A stretch of 48,640 nt of DNA from an uncultured Oscillospiraceae bacterium (GTDB taxonomy: Bacteria; Bacillota; Clostridia; Oscillospirales; Ruminococcaceae): the NCBI GenBank assembly GCA_949745795.1, contig CATKAZ010000086.1, positions 1 through 48,640 on the forward strand, given 5' to 3'. The position numbers were made by a program, and so were the translations under genes. Shown in pieces: positions 7,065-15,033 of the stretch; positions within the stretch are counted from its first letter, which is position 1; each line of letters starts with the position of its first letter. The notes under the pieces were generated by a model. It did no database searches and was not told the origin of the DNA. It saw nothing but the letters and a program-made list of their open reading frames with translations.

Positions 7065-7068
7065 TATT

Positions 7069-8229
7069 ATGATAAAAATTCGTGAAACTAATCATATGGA
7101 ATATCAAGAAGGTATGGAACAGATTGATCACAGTATCATGAATAAGGTTCTTGAAATGACTGATAGATATGACTATTCAAAATATACCGCATGGGATGTG
7201 CGGAATGTTCTGACTAAGGAAAATCTGAATACAGACGATTTGGCTGTTTTGCTTTCTCCTGCGGCAGAACCTATGCTGGAGCAGATGGCACGGCGTGCAA
7301 AAGCTGAAACCGCAAAGCATTTCGGTAATACAGTATGTATGTTTACGCCTCTTTATATTGCAAATTACTGTGAGAACTACTGTGTTTACTGCGGTTTCAA
7401 CTGTTCTAATAAAATTAAAAGAGGAAAGCTTTCAATGGAGGAAATTGAAGCGGAATATAAGACTATTTCGGAAACCGGACTTCGTGAAATTCTTCTGCTT
7501 ACAGGAGAATCAAAAACAGCTTCTCCTGTTGAATATATTGCAGAAGCTGTAAGACTTGCAAAAAAGTATTTTTCTACTATCGGCATTGAGGTTTATCCTA
7601 TGAATTCTGATGAATACGCTCTGATTAAGGAAGCAGGTGCGGACTTTGTGAGCGTGTATCAGGAAACATATAATACGGTAAAGTACGAGGAAGTACATTT
7701 AAGGGGAGCAAAGAGAATTTTTCCATATCGCTTCAATGCACAGGAACGTGCATTAATGGGCGGTATGAGGGGTGTTGCTTTTGGTTCTCTTTTGGGACTT
7801 AGTGATTTCAGAAAGGACGCTTATGCGGCAGGACTTCACGCATATATAATTCAAAAAAAGTATCCGTGTGCGGAGATTTCATACTCTCTTCCAAGACTGC
7901 GCCCATATATAAATAATGCAGAAAATAATCCGAATGACGTCCATGAAACTCAGCTTTTACAGGTAATGCTTGCATACAGAATTTTTATGCCTTATGCCGG
8001 CATTACAATTTCAACCCGTGAACGTGCAGGTTTCAGGGATAATGTAGTAGGACTTGCGGCTACAAAGATTTCAGCAGGTGTTAAAGTAGGAATCGGCGGT
8101 CATGGAGAAAATGAGCAAAAGGGAGACGAACAGTTTGAAATATCCGATCCCAGAAGTGTTGACGAAGTCAGGAAGTCTTTGTTTGATAAGGGACTTCAGC
8201 CTGTTTTTACCGATTATGTGAGAGTGTAA
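7069..8229 (+). CDS. thiH: 2-iminoacetate synthase ThiH (radical SAM)
   Basis: 386 residues. ThiH cleaves tyrosine to dehydroglycine and p-cresol with a 5'-deoxyadenosyl radical, supplying the C-N unit of the thiazole. The cluster motif is C101, C105 and C108 (CENYCVYC). LLTGES and a late GIGGHGENEQKGDEQFEISD segment are typical of the family. Choosing ThiH rather than the oxygen-dependent ThiO fits an anaerobe. ATG 7069 lies 4 bases after the thiG stop, inside one operon. Confidence 0.95.
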   Translation: MIKIRETNHMEYQEGMEQIDHSIMNKVLEMTDRYDYSKYTAWDVRNVLTKENLNTDDLAVLLSPAAEPMLEQMARRAKAETAKHFGNTVCMFTPLYIANYCENYCVYCGFNCSNKIKRGKLSMEEIEAEYKTISETGLREILLLTGESKTASPVEYIAEAVRLAKKYFSTIGIEVYPMNSDEYALIKEAGADFVSVYQETYNTVKYEEVHLRGAKRIFPYRFNAQERALMGGMRGVAFGSLLGLSDFRKDAYAAGLHAYIIQKKYPCAEISYSLPRLRPYINNAENNPNDVHETQLLQVMLAYRIFMPYAGITISTRERAGFRDNVVGLAATKISAGVKVGIGGHGENEQKGDEQFEISDPRSVDEVRKSLFDKGLQPVFTDYVRV

Positions 8230-8231
8230 GT

Positions 8232-8807
8232 ATGGTTATAGCGGTAACAAACAGAAAGCTTTGTGCAGACAATTTTATATTACGGGTAAGAAAAATACTT
8301 TCAGCTGAACCTTTTGAAGTAATACTTCGTGAAAAGGATTTGAGTGATGATGAGTACTGTCAGCTTGCAAAGGATATTGTGACAGATAATAACGATTATA
8401 AAAAAGTACTCGCTTTGAACCGTCCGGCAGTTGCTTTTGAGCTGGGAATTGAAAATGTTCATCTTACTATGCGGCATATTCTGGAGCATGGGAGACCGTC
8501 TTATATAAAACGGGTAGGAGTGTCGGTTCATTCTGTTGATGAGGCTGTGACAGCACAAAACTCAGGAGTTGATTATCTCATTGCCGGACACATTTATGAA
8601 ACTGACTGCAAAAAGGATTTACCTCCCAGAGGAATTGAGTTTTTTAGAAATGTATGCAGTATAGTTGATATTCCTGTTTTTGCAATCGGGGGGATTTCTG
8701 AAAGGAATTTTAGAGAACCTCTCGAAAACGGCGGTGCGGGAGTATGTCTGATGTCGGAGTTTATGAAATGTAAAACTCCCTATGAAAGGGTAAAGATTTA
8801 TAAATAA
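8232..8807 (+). CDS. thiE: Thiamine phosphate synthase (ThiE/TenI family)
   Basis: 191 residues of ThiE/TenI TIM barrel: VTNRKLC start, ILREKDLS, GVSVHSVDEA, DYLIAGHIYETDCK and IPVFAIGGIS. ThiE joins the thiazole and pyrimidine units to thiamine phosphate; TenI relatives aromatise the thiazole instead. The protein is shorter than typical ThiE (about 210), so a TenI-like role remains possible. It starts 2 bases after the thiH stop and ends the operon. No thiC or thiD is in this window, so the pyrimidine branch must be elsewhere. Confidence 0.82.
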   Translation: MVIAVTNRKLCADNFILRVRKILSAEPFEVILREKDLSDDEYCQLAKDIVTDNNDYKKVLALNRPAVAFELGIENVHLTMRHILEHGRPSYIKRVGVSVHSVDEAVTAQNSGVDYLIAGHIYETDCKKDLPPRGIEFFRNVCSIVDIPVFAIGGISERNFREPLENGGAGVCLMSEFMKCKTPYERVKIYK

Positions 8808-8814
8808 AATGATA

Positions 8815-8841
8815 AAGGGGCAGTATTGAACTGCCCTTTTG
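8815..8841. terminator. Bidirectional terminator between thiE and the ABC-F gene
   Basis: GGGCAGT (8818-8824) and ACTGCCC (8830-8836) with a 5-base loop, flanked by AAA and TTTT, can terminate both the thi operon and the convergent ABC-F gene. Confidence 0.85.
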
Positions 8842-10329
8842 TTATATTTGAATTATTTTAGTGGCAATATTATCCTGAAATTGCTTATCATGCTCTACAA
8901 AAAGCAGCGTCGGTTTAAATGTCAGCAGAAGCTGTTCGATTTGCATTCTTGAGAAAATATCAATATAATTAAGCGGTTCGTCCCAGATGTATAAATGTGC
9001 CTGCTGACAAAGACTTCCTGAAATGAGTACTTTTTTTCTTTGACCTGCACTTAGATTTTCTATGTTTTTTTCAAGCTGAGTTCTGGAAAAATCAAGCTTA
9101 CGAAGAATAGTCTTAAAAAGGCTTTCATCAATTTGATTATACTCGGCGTATTCAGTCAGACTGCCATGCAAAAATGATGTATCCTGTGGAATATAAGAAA
9201 TTTTCAGTTGATTATTTTTAATGATTTCACCGCTGTACTCAATGTTATCGCCGCATAAAAGCTTTAAAATACTTGACTTACCGCAGCCGTTTTTACCTGT
9301 AAGAACTATTCGGTCTTCCTGACTTACTTGAAAATTAACGTTTTTGCATATGTTCTTATTATCATATTTTATTGATATGTTATTTAGAGTAATAAGACGG
9401 TCGGAATGAAACTTCAGCGGAAAAATTTTCAAGGTATCTACGGTTTCGGTATTTTGAAGAAGTTTTGATTTTTCTTCAATAGCGTTCTGGCGGCGTGATT
9501 GTATCTGCTTGGAGCGTGACATCATTTTTTTTGCTTTTGCCGCTTGCATGGGGCGTCGATTTATGTTTTTTTCGACCTTTTTCGGATCAAAACCTATTTT
9601 TCTGCTTTCAGCCTTGTCAGACCATTCAGTTGTTCTTTTAGCGGCATTTGAAAGTCGTTTTATATCTTTTTTTAGCTTATCGTTTTCATTACGTTCAAAA
9701 TTATCCTGAGCTTCCTTATTTGCAAGCCATGATGAAAAATTACCCCTTTGAACTTCAATATTATTTTTATTAATTGATAAAACGTGGTCGATACAGTTGT
9801 CGAGAAAATTTCTGTCATGGGAAACGAGAATAAATCCTTTTTTGGAATTAAGATAGTCTCCGACAATTTTTCTTGCGTTTATATCAAGATGATTAGTAGG
9901 CTCATCAATAAGAAGAAAACTGCTTTCTTTTAAAAACAGTGCGGCAAGGAGTACTTTTGTCTGCTCGCCGTTAGAAAGAGTATCAAAGGGTCTGTAAAGC
10001 ACATCTTCTGATACTTGCAGTAAATTCAGCTCACGCATAAGCTGCCATTGCTGAAAATCATAGCAAATTGATTCAATTACATCGGCGGTAAGCTGTTCCT
10101 TATCTGTGACCTCATAAGGAAAATATTCAAAGGGCACGCTTGATGAGATAGTTCCGCTGTATTCATATTTTTTCAGCAGCAGATTCAGAAAAGTTGTTTT
10201 TCCTCTTCCGTTTCTACCGGTAAAGCCGAGTTTCCAGTCGGTATCTATCTGGAAACTGACATTTTCAAAGATGTTGTCATAGCTGCCGTCATAGGCAAAA
10301 GTAAGATTTGTCACGCTAATTATCGACAT
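8842..10329 (-). CDS. ABC-F ribosomal protection protein, Lsa-like
   Basis: 495 residues, close to Lsa-family length. Two ATPase domains without membrane segments: first Walker A GRNGRGKT (38-45), signature LSNGEQTK and IDEPTNHLD; a basic linker rich in Lys and Arg; second Walker A GKNGCGKSS, signature LSAGQRKKV and the atypical WDEPLNYID of Lsa/Vga-type proteins. These proteins displace lincosamides, streptogramin A and pleuromutilins from the ribosome. ATG 10329 follows CAGGAGGTAATTTAT and begins MSIISVTNLTFAYDG; an upstream in-frame start at 10386 would lie in the attenuator. A leader peptide and terminator precede it. Drug spectrum is inferred. Confidence 0.88.
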   Translation of the reverse strand: MSIISVTNLTFAYDGSYDNIFENVSFQIDTDWKLGFTGRNGRGKTTFLNLLLKKYEYSGTISSSVPFEYFPYEVTDKEQLTADVIESICYDFQQWQLMRELNLLQVSEDVLYRPFDTLSNGEQTKVLLAALFLKESSFLLIDEPTNHLDINARKIVGDYLNSKKGFILVSHDRNFLDNCIDHVLSINKNNIEVQRGNFSSWLANKEAQDNFERNENDKLKKDIKRLSNAAKRTTEWSDKAESRKIGFDPKKVEKNINRRPMQAAKAKKMMSRSKQIQSRRQNAIEEKSKLLQNTETVDTLKIFPLKFHSDRLITLNNISIKYDNKNICKNVNFQVSQEDRIVLTGKNGCGKSSILKLLCGDNIEYSGEIIKNNQLKISYIPQDTSFLHGSLTEYAEYNQIDESLFKTILRKLDFSRTQLEKNIENLSAGQRKKVLISGSLCQQAHLYIWDEPLNYIDIFSRMQIEQLLLTFKPTLLFVEHDKQFQDNIATKIIQI

Positions 10330-10343
10330 ATAAATTACCTCCT

Positions 10344-10541
10344 GAAAATAAAAATAGCTACAGGAAAGTAATATCCTATAGCTCACAATTATGCCTGTAT
10401 CAAGACGGATTCAGGTATGGTTTTATATGTGAAGATAAAGATAAGCAGCTTTCCTGTAAATGGCATAACAAAACCATACTGTTTTTGCAGTACATAAAAA
10501 TATTTTGTTATGCAAATCCATTAACAAGAAATTCTGCGCAT
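10344..10541 (-). promoter_or_regulatory. Ribosome-mediated attenuator of the ABC-F gene
   Basis: Several mutually exclusive stems occur on the minus strand. A terminator pairs the complements of 10374-10383 and 10356-10365 (10 bp, one wobble) followed by a U-rich tract (complement of 10344-10355). An alternative 9-bp stem pairs complements of 10449-10457 (ACAGGAAAG) and 10360-10368 (CTTTCCTGT) and would break the terminator. A perfect 11-bp stem pairs complements of 10503-10513 and 10463-10473. A 10-bp stem pairs complements of 10470-10479 and 10415-10424 and competes with it. A leader ORF opens the transcript. This is the layout of antibiotic-induced attenuation. Confidence 0.75.
10521..10541 (-). 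CDS. Leader peptide MRRISC of the ABC-F attenuator
   Basis: On the minus strand ATG (10541-10539) begins a six-codon ORF reading MRRISC and ending TAA. GAGGTG (complement of 10547-10552) lies 5 bases before it, and the promoter start is about 25 bases upstream. Stalling of a drug-bound ribosome here would shift the downstream stems. Short leader ORFs of this kind are established for several ABC-F and erm genes. Confidence 0.65.
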   Translation of the reverse strand: MRRISC

Positions 10542-10573
10542 CTTTTCACCTCAAATCATTATACTTTATACGC

Positions 10574-10602
10574 ATTATATCATAAGAGATTTTATTTGTC
10601 AA
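10574..10602 (-). promoter_or_regulatory. Consensus promoter of the ABC-F gene
   Basis: TTGACA (complement of 10597-10602), 17-base spacer and TATAAT (complement of 10574-10579) with TG one base upstream. It lies just after the stop codon of the DUF3048 lipoprotein gene, so the ABC-F gene has its own transcript. Confidence 0.92.
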
Positions 10603-10612
10603 TAGTTATAAG

Positions 10613-11704
10613 TTATTCTATTGTAATATTGTTTTCGCTTAACAATCCTATATAGCTTTTTCCTGCATTTATTGAAATTTCGTTTCCCGATTCGTCATAT
10701 AGCTTTATGGGACTGTTGTCAGAATATTTTGACCAATTTATAGGCTGTGCCTTACCCATGGAAACATAATAGCCGTTTCCGCTTTCAAGACCTATATCCA
10801 TAAGCTTTCCGTCGCTTCGAGTAGAGACTGATGTTGCTAAAATTATTACATTTTTAAATTTAAGTTGATTTCCCGTTACTCCGTCATTATGCGGAGAACC
10901 GGAATGATATTTAAAGTAAGTTTCACTGCTGCTGTCATATTCAAACGTACTGTAATATTCATCGGAATAATTAAGTCGGGCTGTCATGCAGACTGCGCCG
11001 TCAGGTTCTTTCGGAGAGTCAGGGCTGTTGAATATAAATGCGCCCGACTCGTTTGTTTCATTGATTTCTGTTCTGTATCCCATATCTTCAATAGCGTCGG
11101 CAAGTTTTGAGCCTTTCAGACAGCCGGTATGTTCGGTATCATAGTAGGCTGCCCTTTCTTCATCACGTTCAAAAACCGTACCGTAGCCCAATGAATTATC
11201 ATTTCCGTCAAATCTGTCTATGTCAAGATAGTTAAGCGTGTCGAGGGCGATTGTTTTGTCCGAGCCCCAGTGGCAGTATATAGCGTCCATTCCATACGCT
11301 ATAAGCGGATAATAGTATCGGCAGCTTCTGACCGAACATATGTCGGGAACATTAGTATAGTCTGCATATATTGCCATAAGGCGGGTAATTCCGCCTTCAA
11401 CGGGAAGCTCGTATATAATGTCCGCTTCATCTATTCCGTACTGAGGAAGAGCGGCTTTTATATTACTTACCATTACGGCAACAGGTCTTTTGTGGGCGGC
11501 GCTTTCATTGTAGCCGTATTCACCTGTAAGGGGGTTTTTTTCATTGCTTGGAATTTCAGTAATTTTGTCCGGCTGTGATGGAGAATCCATATCTGATAAG
11601 GTTGATTCATCATTTAATGATTGACTTATTTTTTCGTTTTCGGCACATCCCGGTATTGTAAGACAAATTGCCATAATACCCGCAAGTATTTTAAATTTAT
11701 TCAT
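10613..11704 (-). CDS. YerB-like lipoprotein (DUF3048)
   Basis: 363 residues. A lysine-containing signal peptide ends in a lipobox (TIPGC, Cys at about 20), followed by a Ser/Asp-rich spacer. The mature part starts at NPLTGE, the usual beginning of DUF3048 proteins, and contains RPVAVMVSN, PQYGIDEADI, EGGITRLMAIY and SVRSCRYY, all conserved in the family. A second domain carries the DIGLESGNGYYV region. The protein would be anchored outside the membrane. Its function is unknown; YerB of Bacillus is uncharacterised. ATG 11704 has GGAGTAATT upstream. Confidence 0.88.
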   Translation of the reverse strand: MNKFKILAGIMAICLTIPGCAENEKISQSLNDESTLSDMDSPSQPDKITEIPSNEKNPLTGEYGYNESAAHKRPVAVMVSNIKAALPQYGIDEADIIYELPVEGGITRLMAIYADYTNVPDICSVRSCRYYYPLIAYGMDAIYCHWGSDKTIALDTLNYLDIDRFDGNDNSLGYGTVFERDEERAAYYDTEHTGCLKGSKLADAIEDMGYRTEINETNESGAFIFNSPDSPKEPDGAVCMTARLNYSDEYYSTFEYDSSSETYFKYHSGSPHNDGVTGNQLKFKNVIILATSVSTRSDGKLMDIGLESGNGYYVSMGKAQPINWSKYSDNSPIKLYDESGNEISINAGKSYIGLLSENNITIE

Positions 11705-12001
11705 AATTACTCCAATTTTTCCTTGTAAAAATTATACATATAAAAATTCTACATTATTTTTATTAACTTTTTATTAATAAAATATGTACGCAATGTAAAC
11801 AGACAAAAGTTTCAAAAAACCAAATAAAGTATTTGTAAATTTGAAATTAGTACAGAATTTTAATCGGTTATAAACATATTCAGAATATATAAGTCGAGAA
11901 ATTACGATGAAAAACTGATTTACAATCTGTATTTCCGGATTTAAAATTAGAAAGGGTTAGCAGTATCAGTAATTAAAAAAATATTTGTTAAGGAGTAATT
12001 T
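11705..12001. other. AT-rich divergent intergenic region
   Basis: About 300 bases between the divergent DUF3048 and LRR genes. It must contain promoters for both, but I find only a minus-strand TATAAT without a good -35, and no clear plus-strand promoter or structure beyond the TAAGGAG ribosome binding site at its right edge. Confidence 0.5.
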
Positions 12002-12889
12002 ATGAAGAAAATCAGAATGTTGGCGGTTATTATTTCGGCAGCTTTATCGTCAGCGGCATGTATATGCCCTGTAAGTGCAGATACATATTGTGATACTTTA
12101 AATTATATTATATGCGATGATGAGGCTGTTATAACAGGATTTGACGGAAAACCGGAAAATATTTGTATTCCCGGAGTCATTGAAGGAAAACCGGTTACAG
12201 AAATTAGAGAAAATGCATTTTATAAATGTAACTCTCTTAAAAGTGTTATTATACCTGAGAGTGTTGAAAAAATAGGACATCATGCCTTTTATCAATGCGG
12301 TTCTTTGGAAACAGCAGTTATTGAAGGGAAGATCCATTCTATTGAAGAAGGAAGCTTTTTTGATTGCTCATCTATGAAGAGTATAGAACTTCCGGATACC
12401 CTGAAAACTATAAAGAAGTATGCTTTTTATAATTGCTGTAATATCAGGAAAATAGAAATTCCGGATAGTGTTATAAGTATTGGAGAATATGCTTTTACTG
12501 ATTGTAAAATGCTTGAAAATATAAAGCTTTCCGGTAATCTTTATGAATTGGATGATTTTGCATTTTTAAGATGCAGCAGCTTAAGCAGTATAAACATTCC
12601 GGATAGTATTATAAGTGTCGGAAGCTATGCTATGGGATACGAGGGAGACGGATTATTTATACCTGTAAGCAGTTTTACCGTTTTCGGCAGTGAAAATTCA
12701 TTGGGAAAAGCGTATGCGGATGAAAATGGTGTGAGGTTTGTAAATTCCGAAAAAACCACAGAAAAAAATGATAGAAGTTTTCCGGTGATTCCGACAGTGA
12801 TGGTAATAATTTCAGGAATAGGATTATTGTTTTTTAGGTGGACGAAAAAAATACTGATGTTTGAAAATAAATATGAATATGAACAATAA
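12002..12889 (+). CDS. BspA-type leucine-rich-repeat protein with C-terminal membrane anchor
   Basis: 295 residues. A signal peptide (KKIRMLAVIISAALSSAAC, cleavage likely after VSADA-like VSA at about 26) is followed by roughly six 23-residue LRR_5 repeats of the form IPxSVxxIGxxAFxxCxSLxxI. A hydrophobic helix near residues 260-278 and a basic tail (RWTKK) anchor it. No dockerin or LPXTG is present. BspA-like repeats mediate binding to surfaces or proteins, but the partner is unknown. Its stop lies 61 bases before the likely spoIIR start, so readthrough is possible, although spoIIR probably has its own forespore promoter. Confidence 0.85.
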   Translation: MKKIRMLAVIISAALSSAACICPVSADTYCDTLNYIICDDEAVITGFDGKPENICIPGVIEGKPVTEIRENAFYKCNSLKSVIIPESVEKIGHHAFYQCGSLETAVIEGKIHSIEEGSFFDCSSMKSIELPDTLKTIKKYAFYNCCNIRKIEIPDSVISIGEYAFTDCKMLENIKLSGNLYELDDFAFLRCSSLSSINIPDSIISVGSYAMGYEGDGLFIPVSSFTVFGSENSLGKAYADENGVRFVNSEKTTEKNDRSFPVIPTVMVIISGIGLLFFRWTKKILMFENKYEYEQ

Positions 12890-12902
12890 TTTTATAAAAA
12901 TT

Positions 12903-12931
12903 GTATAAATCATAACAGTCATGTCAAACCT
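12903..12931 (+). promoter_or_regulatory. Candidate SigF-type promoter for spoIIR
   Basis: GTATA at 12903-12907, 15-base spacer and GTCAAACCT at 12923-12931, partly matching GGnnAnAnT. spoIIR is SigF-dependent in Bacillus, which makes the position sensible, but the -10 match is weak. Confidence 0.35.
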
Positions 12932-12950
12932 CTTCAATGAGGTGACTGAC

Positions 12951-13571
12951 ATGAAAAAAACAGACGTTATTTTATTTACAGGACTTATTGGAAGTATAAT
13001 TTTTTCAAATTTTGCCGGGTTTGAAAAAAAGCTTGACAATATCGAACATGAAGTTCTTAGAATGCATATACTTGCAAATTCAGATGCCGAATATGATCAG
13101 AATCTGAAACTAAAGGTCAGAGACAGACTTCTTGAAAATTCTGATGTGATATTCGGCGGATGTGAATCTCTTGAAGAAATGAAAGTAAAAGCAAATGAAA
13201 ACCTAAGCGAAATAAATGATATAGTACTTGAAGTTATACATGAAAACGGTTATAATTATACTGCTCAGACTCAGCTTGTAAATATGGAATTTGATACTCG
13301 TGAATATGGAGACATAACAATGCCTTCCGGAAAATATGATGCACTGAGGGTTACGATCGGAGAGGCAGAAGGACACAATTGGTGGTGCGTGATGTATCCT
13401 CCGTTATGTATACCGGCAGCCGAAAAGGTCGAGAGTGATGAAAAGACAGCCGAAGATTACTTTGACGCTGAAGAACTGGATATTATGAAAAATCCGGAAA
13501 AATATGAAGTAAGATTTAAATGTGTTGAAATGTTTAAAGAACTTAAATCGAAGATTAAAAAGATAGCTTAA
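12951..13571 (+). CDS. spoIIR: Stage II sporulation protein R
   Basis: 206 residues. A hydrophobic N-terminal segment (VILFTGLIGSIIFSNFAG) acts as signal or anchor. The body has the SpoIIR hallmarks EVLRMHILANSDAEYDQNLKLKVRD, an LPxGxYxALRVxIG-like stretch (MPSGKYDALRVTIGEAEG) and the HNWWCVMYPPLC motif. SpoIIR is secreted from the forespore and triggers SpoIIGA to process pro-SigE, linking it to the sigE gene at the left end. I chose ATG 12951, which has GAGGTG upstream, over the in-frame ATG at 12921. Confidence 0.93.
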   Translation: MKKTDVILFTGLIGSIIFSNFAGFEKKLDNIEHEVLRMHILANSDAEYDQNLKLKVRDRLLENSDVIFGGCESLEEMKVKANENLSEINDIVLEVIHENGYNYTAQTQLVNMEFDTREYGDITMPSGKYDALRVTIGEAEGHNWWCVMYPPLCIPAAEKVESDEKTAEDYFDAEELDIMKNPEKYEVRFKCVEMFKELKSKIKKIA

Positions 13572-13604
13572 ATGTTAACAAAATATTAACAATCTGAAAA
13601 AGGC

Positions 13605-13633
13605 TTGACAAACGGACAAAATAGGTATATAAT
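13605..13633 (+). promoter_or_regulatory. Consensus promoter of the infC-rpmI-rplT operon
   Basis: TTGACA at 13605-13610, 17-base spacer, TATAAT at 13628-13633. It gives a leader of about 180 bases before infC. Confidence 0.93.
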
Positions 13634-13639
13634 TGATTA

Positions 13640-13770
13640 GTAAAATAAAGCAGAATATCAGTTCTCACCATGAGATGAAACATTCAAAATGGTTAATATT
13701 GAAATAATGCAGCAGATGCTGCTTTGATTTTCATGAGTGCTGATTTTATCTGCACTCATTTTTGTTTTTG
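13640..13770 (+). promoter_or_regulatory. L20-type autoregulatory leader with attenuator
   Basis: The leader of infC contains a GCAGC/GCTGC hairpin near 13709-13723 and then a terminator: ATGAGTGC (13733-13740) pairs with GCACTCAT (13752-13759), followed by TTTTTG and TTTTT. In Bacillus, L20 binds such a leader and causes premature termination. The position and terminator support the same role here; the detailed L20 site was not verified. Confidence 0.65.
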
Positions 13771-13817
13771 GCGATTAAATTTTATTACGCCATGATTAAT
13801 GCTTGGAGGTGCTGACT

Positions 13818-14339
13818 ATTAGCAAACAGGAACTGCAGATCAACGAAGAAATCAGAGATAAGGAAATTCTTTTGATTGACGTTGACGGAACAAAAATCGG
13901 CGTTATTTCTGCCAGAGAAGCTCAGAGGATGGCTTATGAAAAGGATCTTGACCTGGTAAAGATTGCTCCGCAGGCTAAGCCGCCTGTATGCCGTATACTT
14001 GATTACGGAAAGTATTGCTTTGAACAAGCAAAGCAAGAAAAGGAAGCAAGAAAAAATCAAAAGGTTATGGAAATCAAGGAAATCAGAATGTTTTCTGCGA
14101 TCGATACCCACGATTTCAATACAAAGGTTAATCAGGCTCAGAAATTCCTGAAAAACGGAGATAAAATAAAAGTTTCCGTAAGATTCCGTAAGCGTGCCAT
14201 TGCACATCCGCAGCTGGGTGAAGAACTGCTTGAAAAATTCAAGGAAGCTTGTGCGGATGCCGGTGTTGTTGACAAGCCAGCCAAAATGGAAGGCCGCAGT
14301 ATTGTTATGTTCATGTCACCGAAAGCATCCAGTAAATAA
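13818..14339 (+). CDS. infC: Translation initiation factor IF-3, probable AUU start
   Basis: 173 residues, the same length as Bacillus IF-3. IF-3 binds the 30S subunit and polices start codon choice. The N-terminal ELQINEEIRDKEILLID, the linker KIAPQAKPPVCRILDYGKY and the C-terminal EIRMFSAIDTHDFNTKVNQA are diagnostic. There is no ATG before codon 38. ATT at 13818 has GGAGGTG (13805-13811) at ideal spacing and gives the standard N-terminus, while the TTG at 13803 and GTG at 13809 overlap that binding site. AUU initiation of infC is an established autoregulatory device. Confidence 0.93.
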   Translation: MSKQELQINEEIRDKEILLIDVDGTKIGVISAREAQRMAYEKDLDLVKIAPQAKPPVCRILDYGKYCFEQAKQEKEARKNQKVMEIKEIRMFSAIDTHDFNTKVNQAQKFLKNGDKIKVSVRFRKRAIAHPQLGEELLEKFKEACADAGVVDKPAKMEGRSIVMFMSPKASSK

Positions 14340-14353
14340 AGGAGGAACAGGTT

Positions 14354-14557
14354 ATGGCAAAGGTTAAGGTTAAAACACATTCAGGTGCTAAAAAGCGTTT
14401 TAAGCTGACTAAAAACGGCAAAGTTAAATATCAGCACACAAACAAAAGACATAGACTTACACAGAAGGATACAAAGAGAAAGAGAATTGCTCGCTGCGCA
14501 GGTGTTGCAAGCGAAACAAACGCTCCAACAGTAAAAAAATTAATTCCTTATATGTAA
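14354..14557 (+). CDS. rpmI: Ribosomal protein L35
   Basis: 67 residues, very basic, of the 50S subunit. VKTHSGAKKRFKLTKNGKVK and the HRLTQKDTKRKR stretch are characteristic of L35. The C-terminus is KKLIPYM, as usual. It starts 14 bases after infC with AAAGGAGGAACAGG upstream and lies in the conserved infC-rpmI-rplT order. Confidence 0.97.
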   Translation: MAKVKVKTHSGAKKRFKLTKNGKVKYQHTNKRHRLTQKDTKRKRIARCAGVASETNAPTVKKLIPYM

Positions 14558-14588
14558 TATCGGCAGAAGTAAAACGGAGGTATAAACT

Positions 14589-14942
14589 ATGGCACGTGTT
14601 AAGGGTGCGATGATGACTCGCAAGAGAAGAAATAAAACTCTCAAGCTTGCAAAGGGCTACTGGGGCGCTAAGAGCAAGCATTTTAAGATGGCTAAACAGG
14701 CTGTAATGAAATCCGGCAATTATGCGTATGCAGGACGTAAGAAGAAGAAAAGAGATTTCAGACAGCTTTGGATTACAAGAATCAGCGCTGCATGCAAAAT
14801 GAACGGAATGAACTATTCACAGTTCATGAACGGCGTAAAGAAGGCCGGAATCACACTCAACAGAAAGATGCTTTCTGAAATTGCAATCAGCGATCCTGCT
14901 GGTTTTACAGCTATTGTTGAAAAGGCTAAAGCTGCTCTTTAA
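14589..14942 (+). CDS. rplT: Ribosomal protein L20
   Basis: 117 residues, standard length. L20 binds 23S rRNA early in assembly and represses its own operon through the leader. [24 protein letters not shown] is the classic N-terminal extension and [21 protein letters not shown] is the globular domain. ACGGAGGTATAAACT precedes ATG 14589. It is the last gene before a strong terminator. Confidence 0.98.
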   Translation: MARVKGAMMTRKRRNKTLKLAKGYWGAKSKHFKMAKQAVMKSGNYAYAGRKKKKRDFRQLWITRISAACKMNGMNYSQFMNGVKKAGITLNRKMLSEIAISDPAGFTAIVEKAKAAL

Positions 14943-14951
14943 TTTGTTAAA

Positions 14952-14987
14952 AAAACACGCTCTTTTTCTATCAGAGCGTGTTTTCGT
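14952..14987 (+). terminator. Terminator of the infC-rpmI-rplT operon
   Basis: AAAACACGCTCT (14952-14963) and AGAGCGTGTTTT (14973-14984) form a perfect 12-bp stem with a T-rich 3' side. Confidence 0.92.
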
Positions 14988-15033
14988 TTAAATTTTATGA
15001 CTTTTTAATTAATCTGCCAGAATGGAGATTTTT

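Noticed and set aside
10330-10386. Upstream start adding 19 residues to the ABC-F protein
   Set aside because: The extra codons overlap the terminator hairpin, and the ATG at 10329 follows CAGGAGGTAATTTAT and matches the family start.
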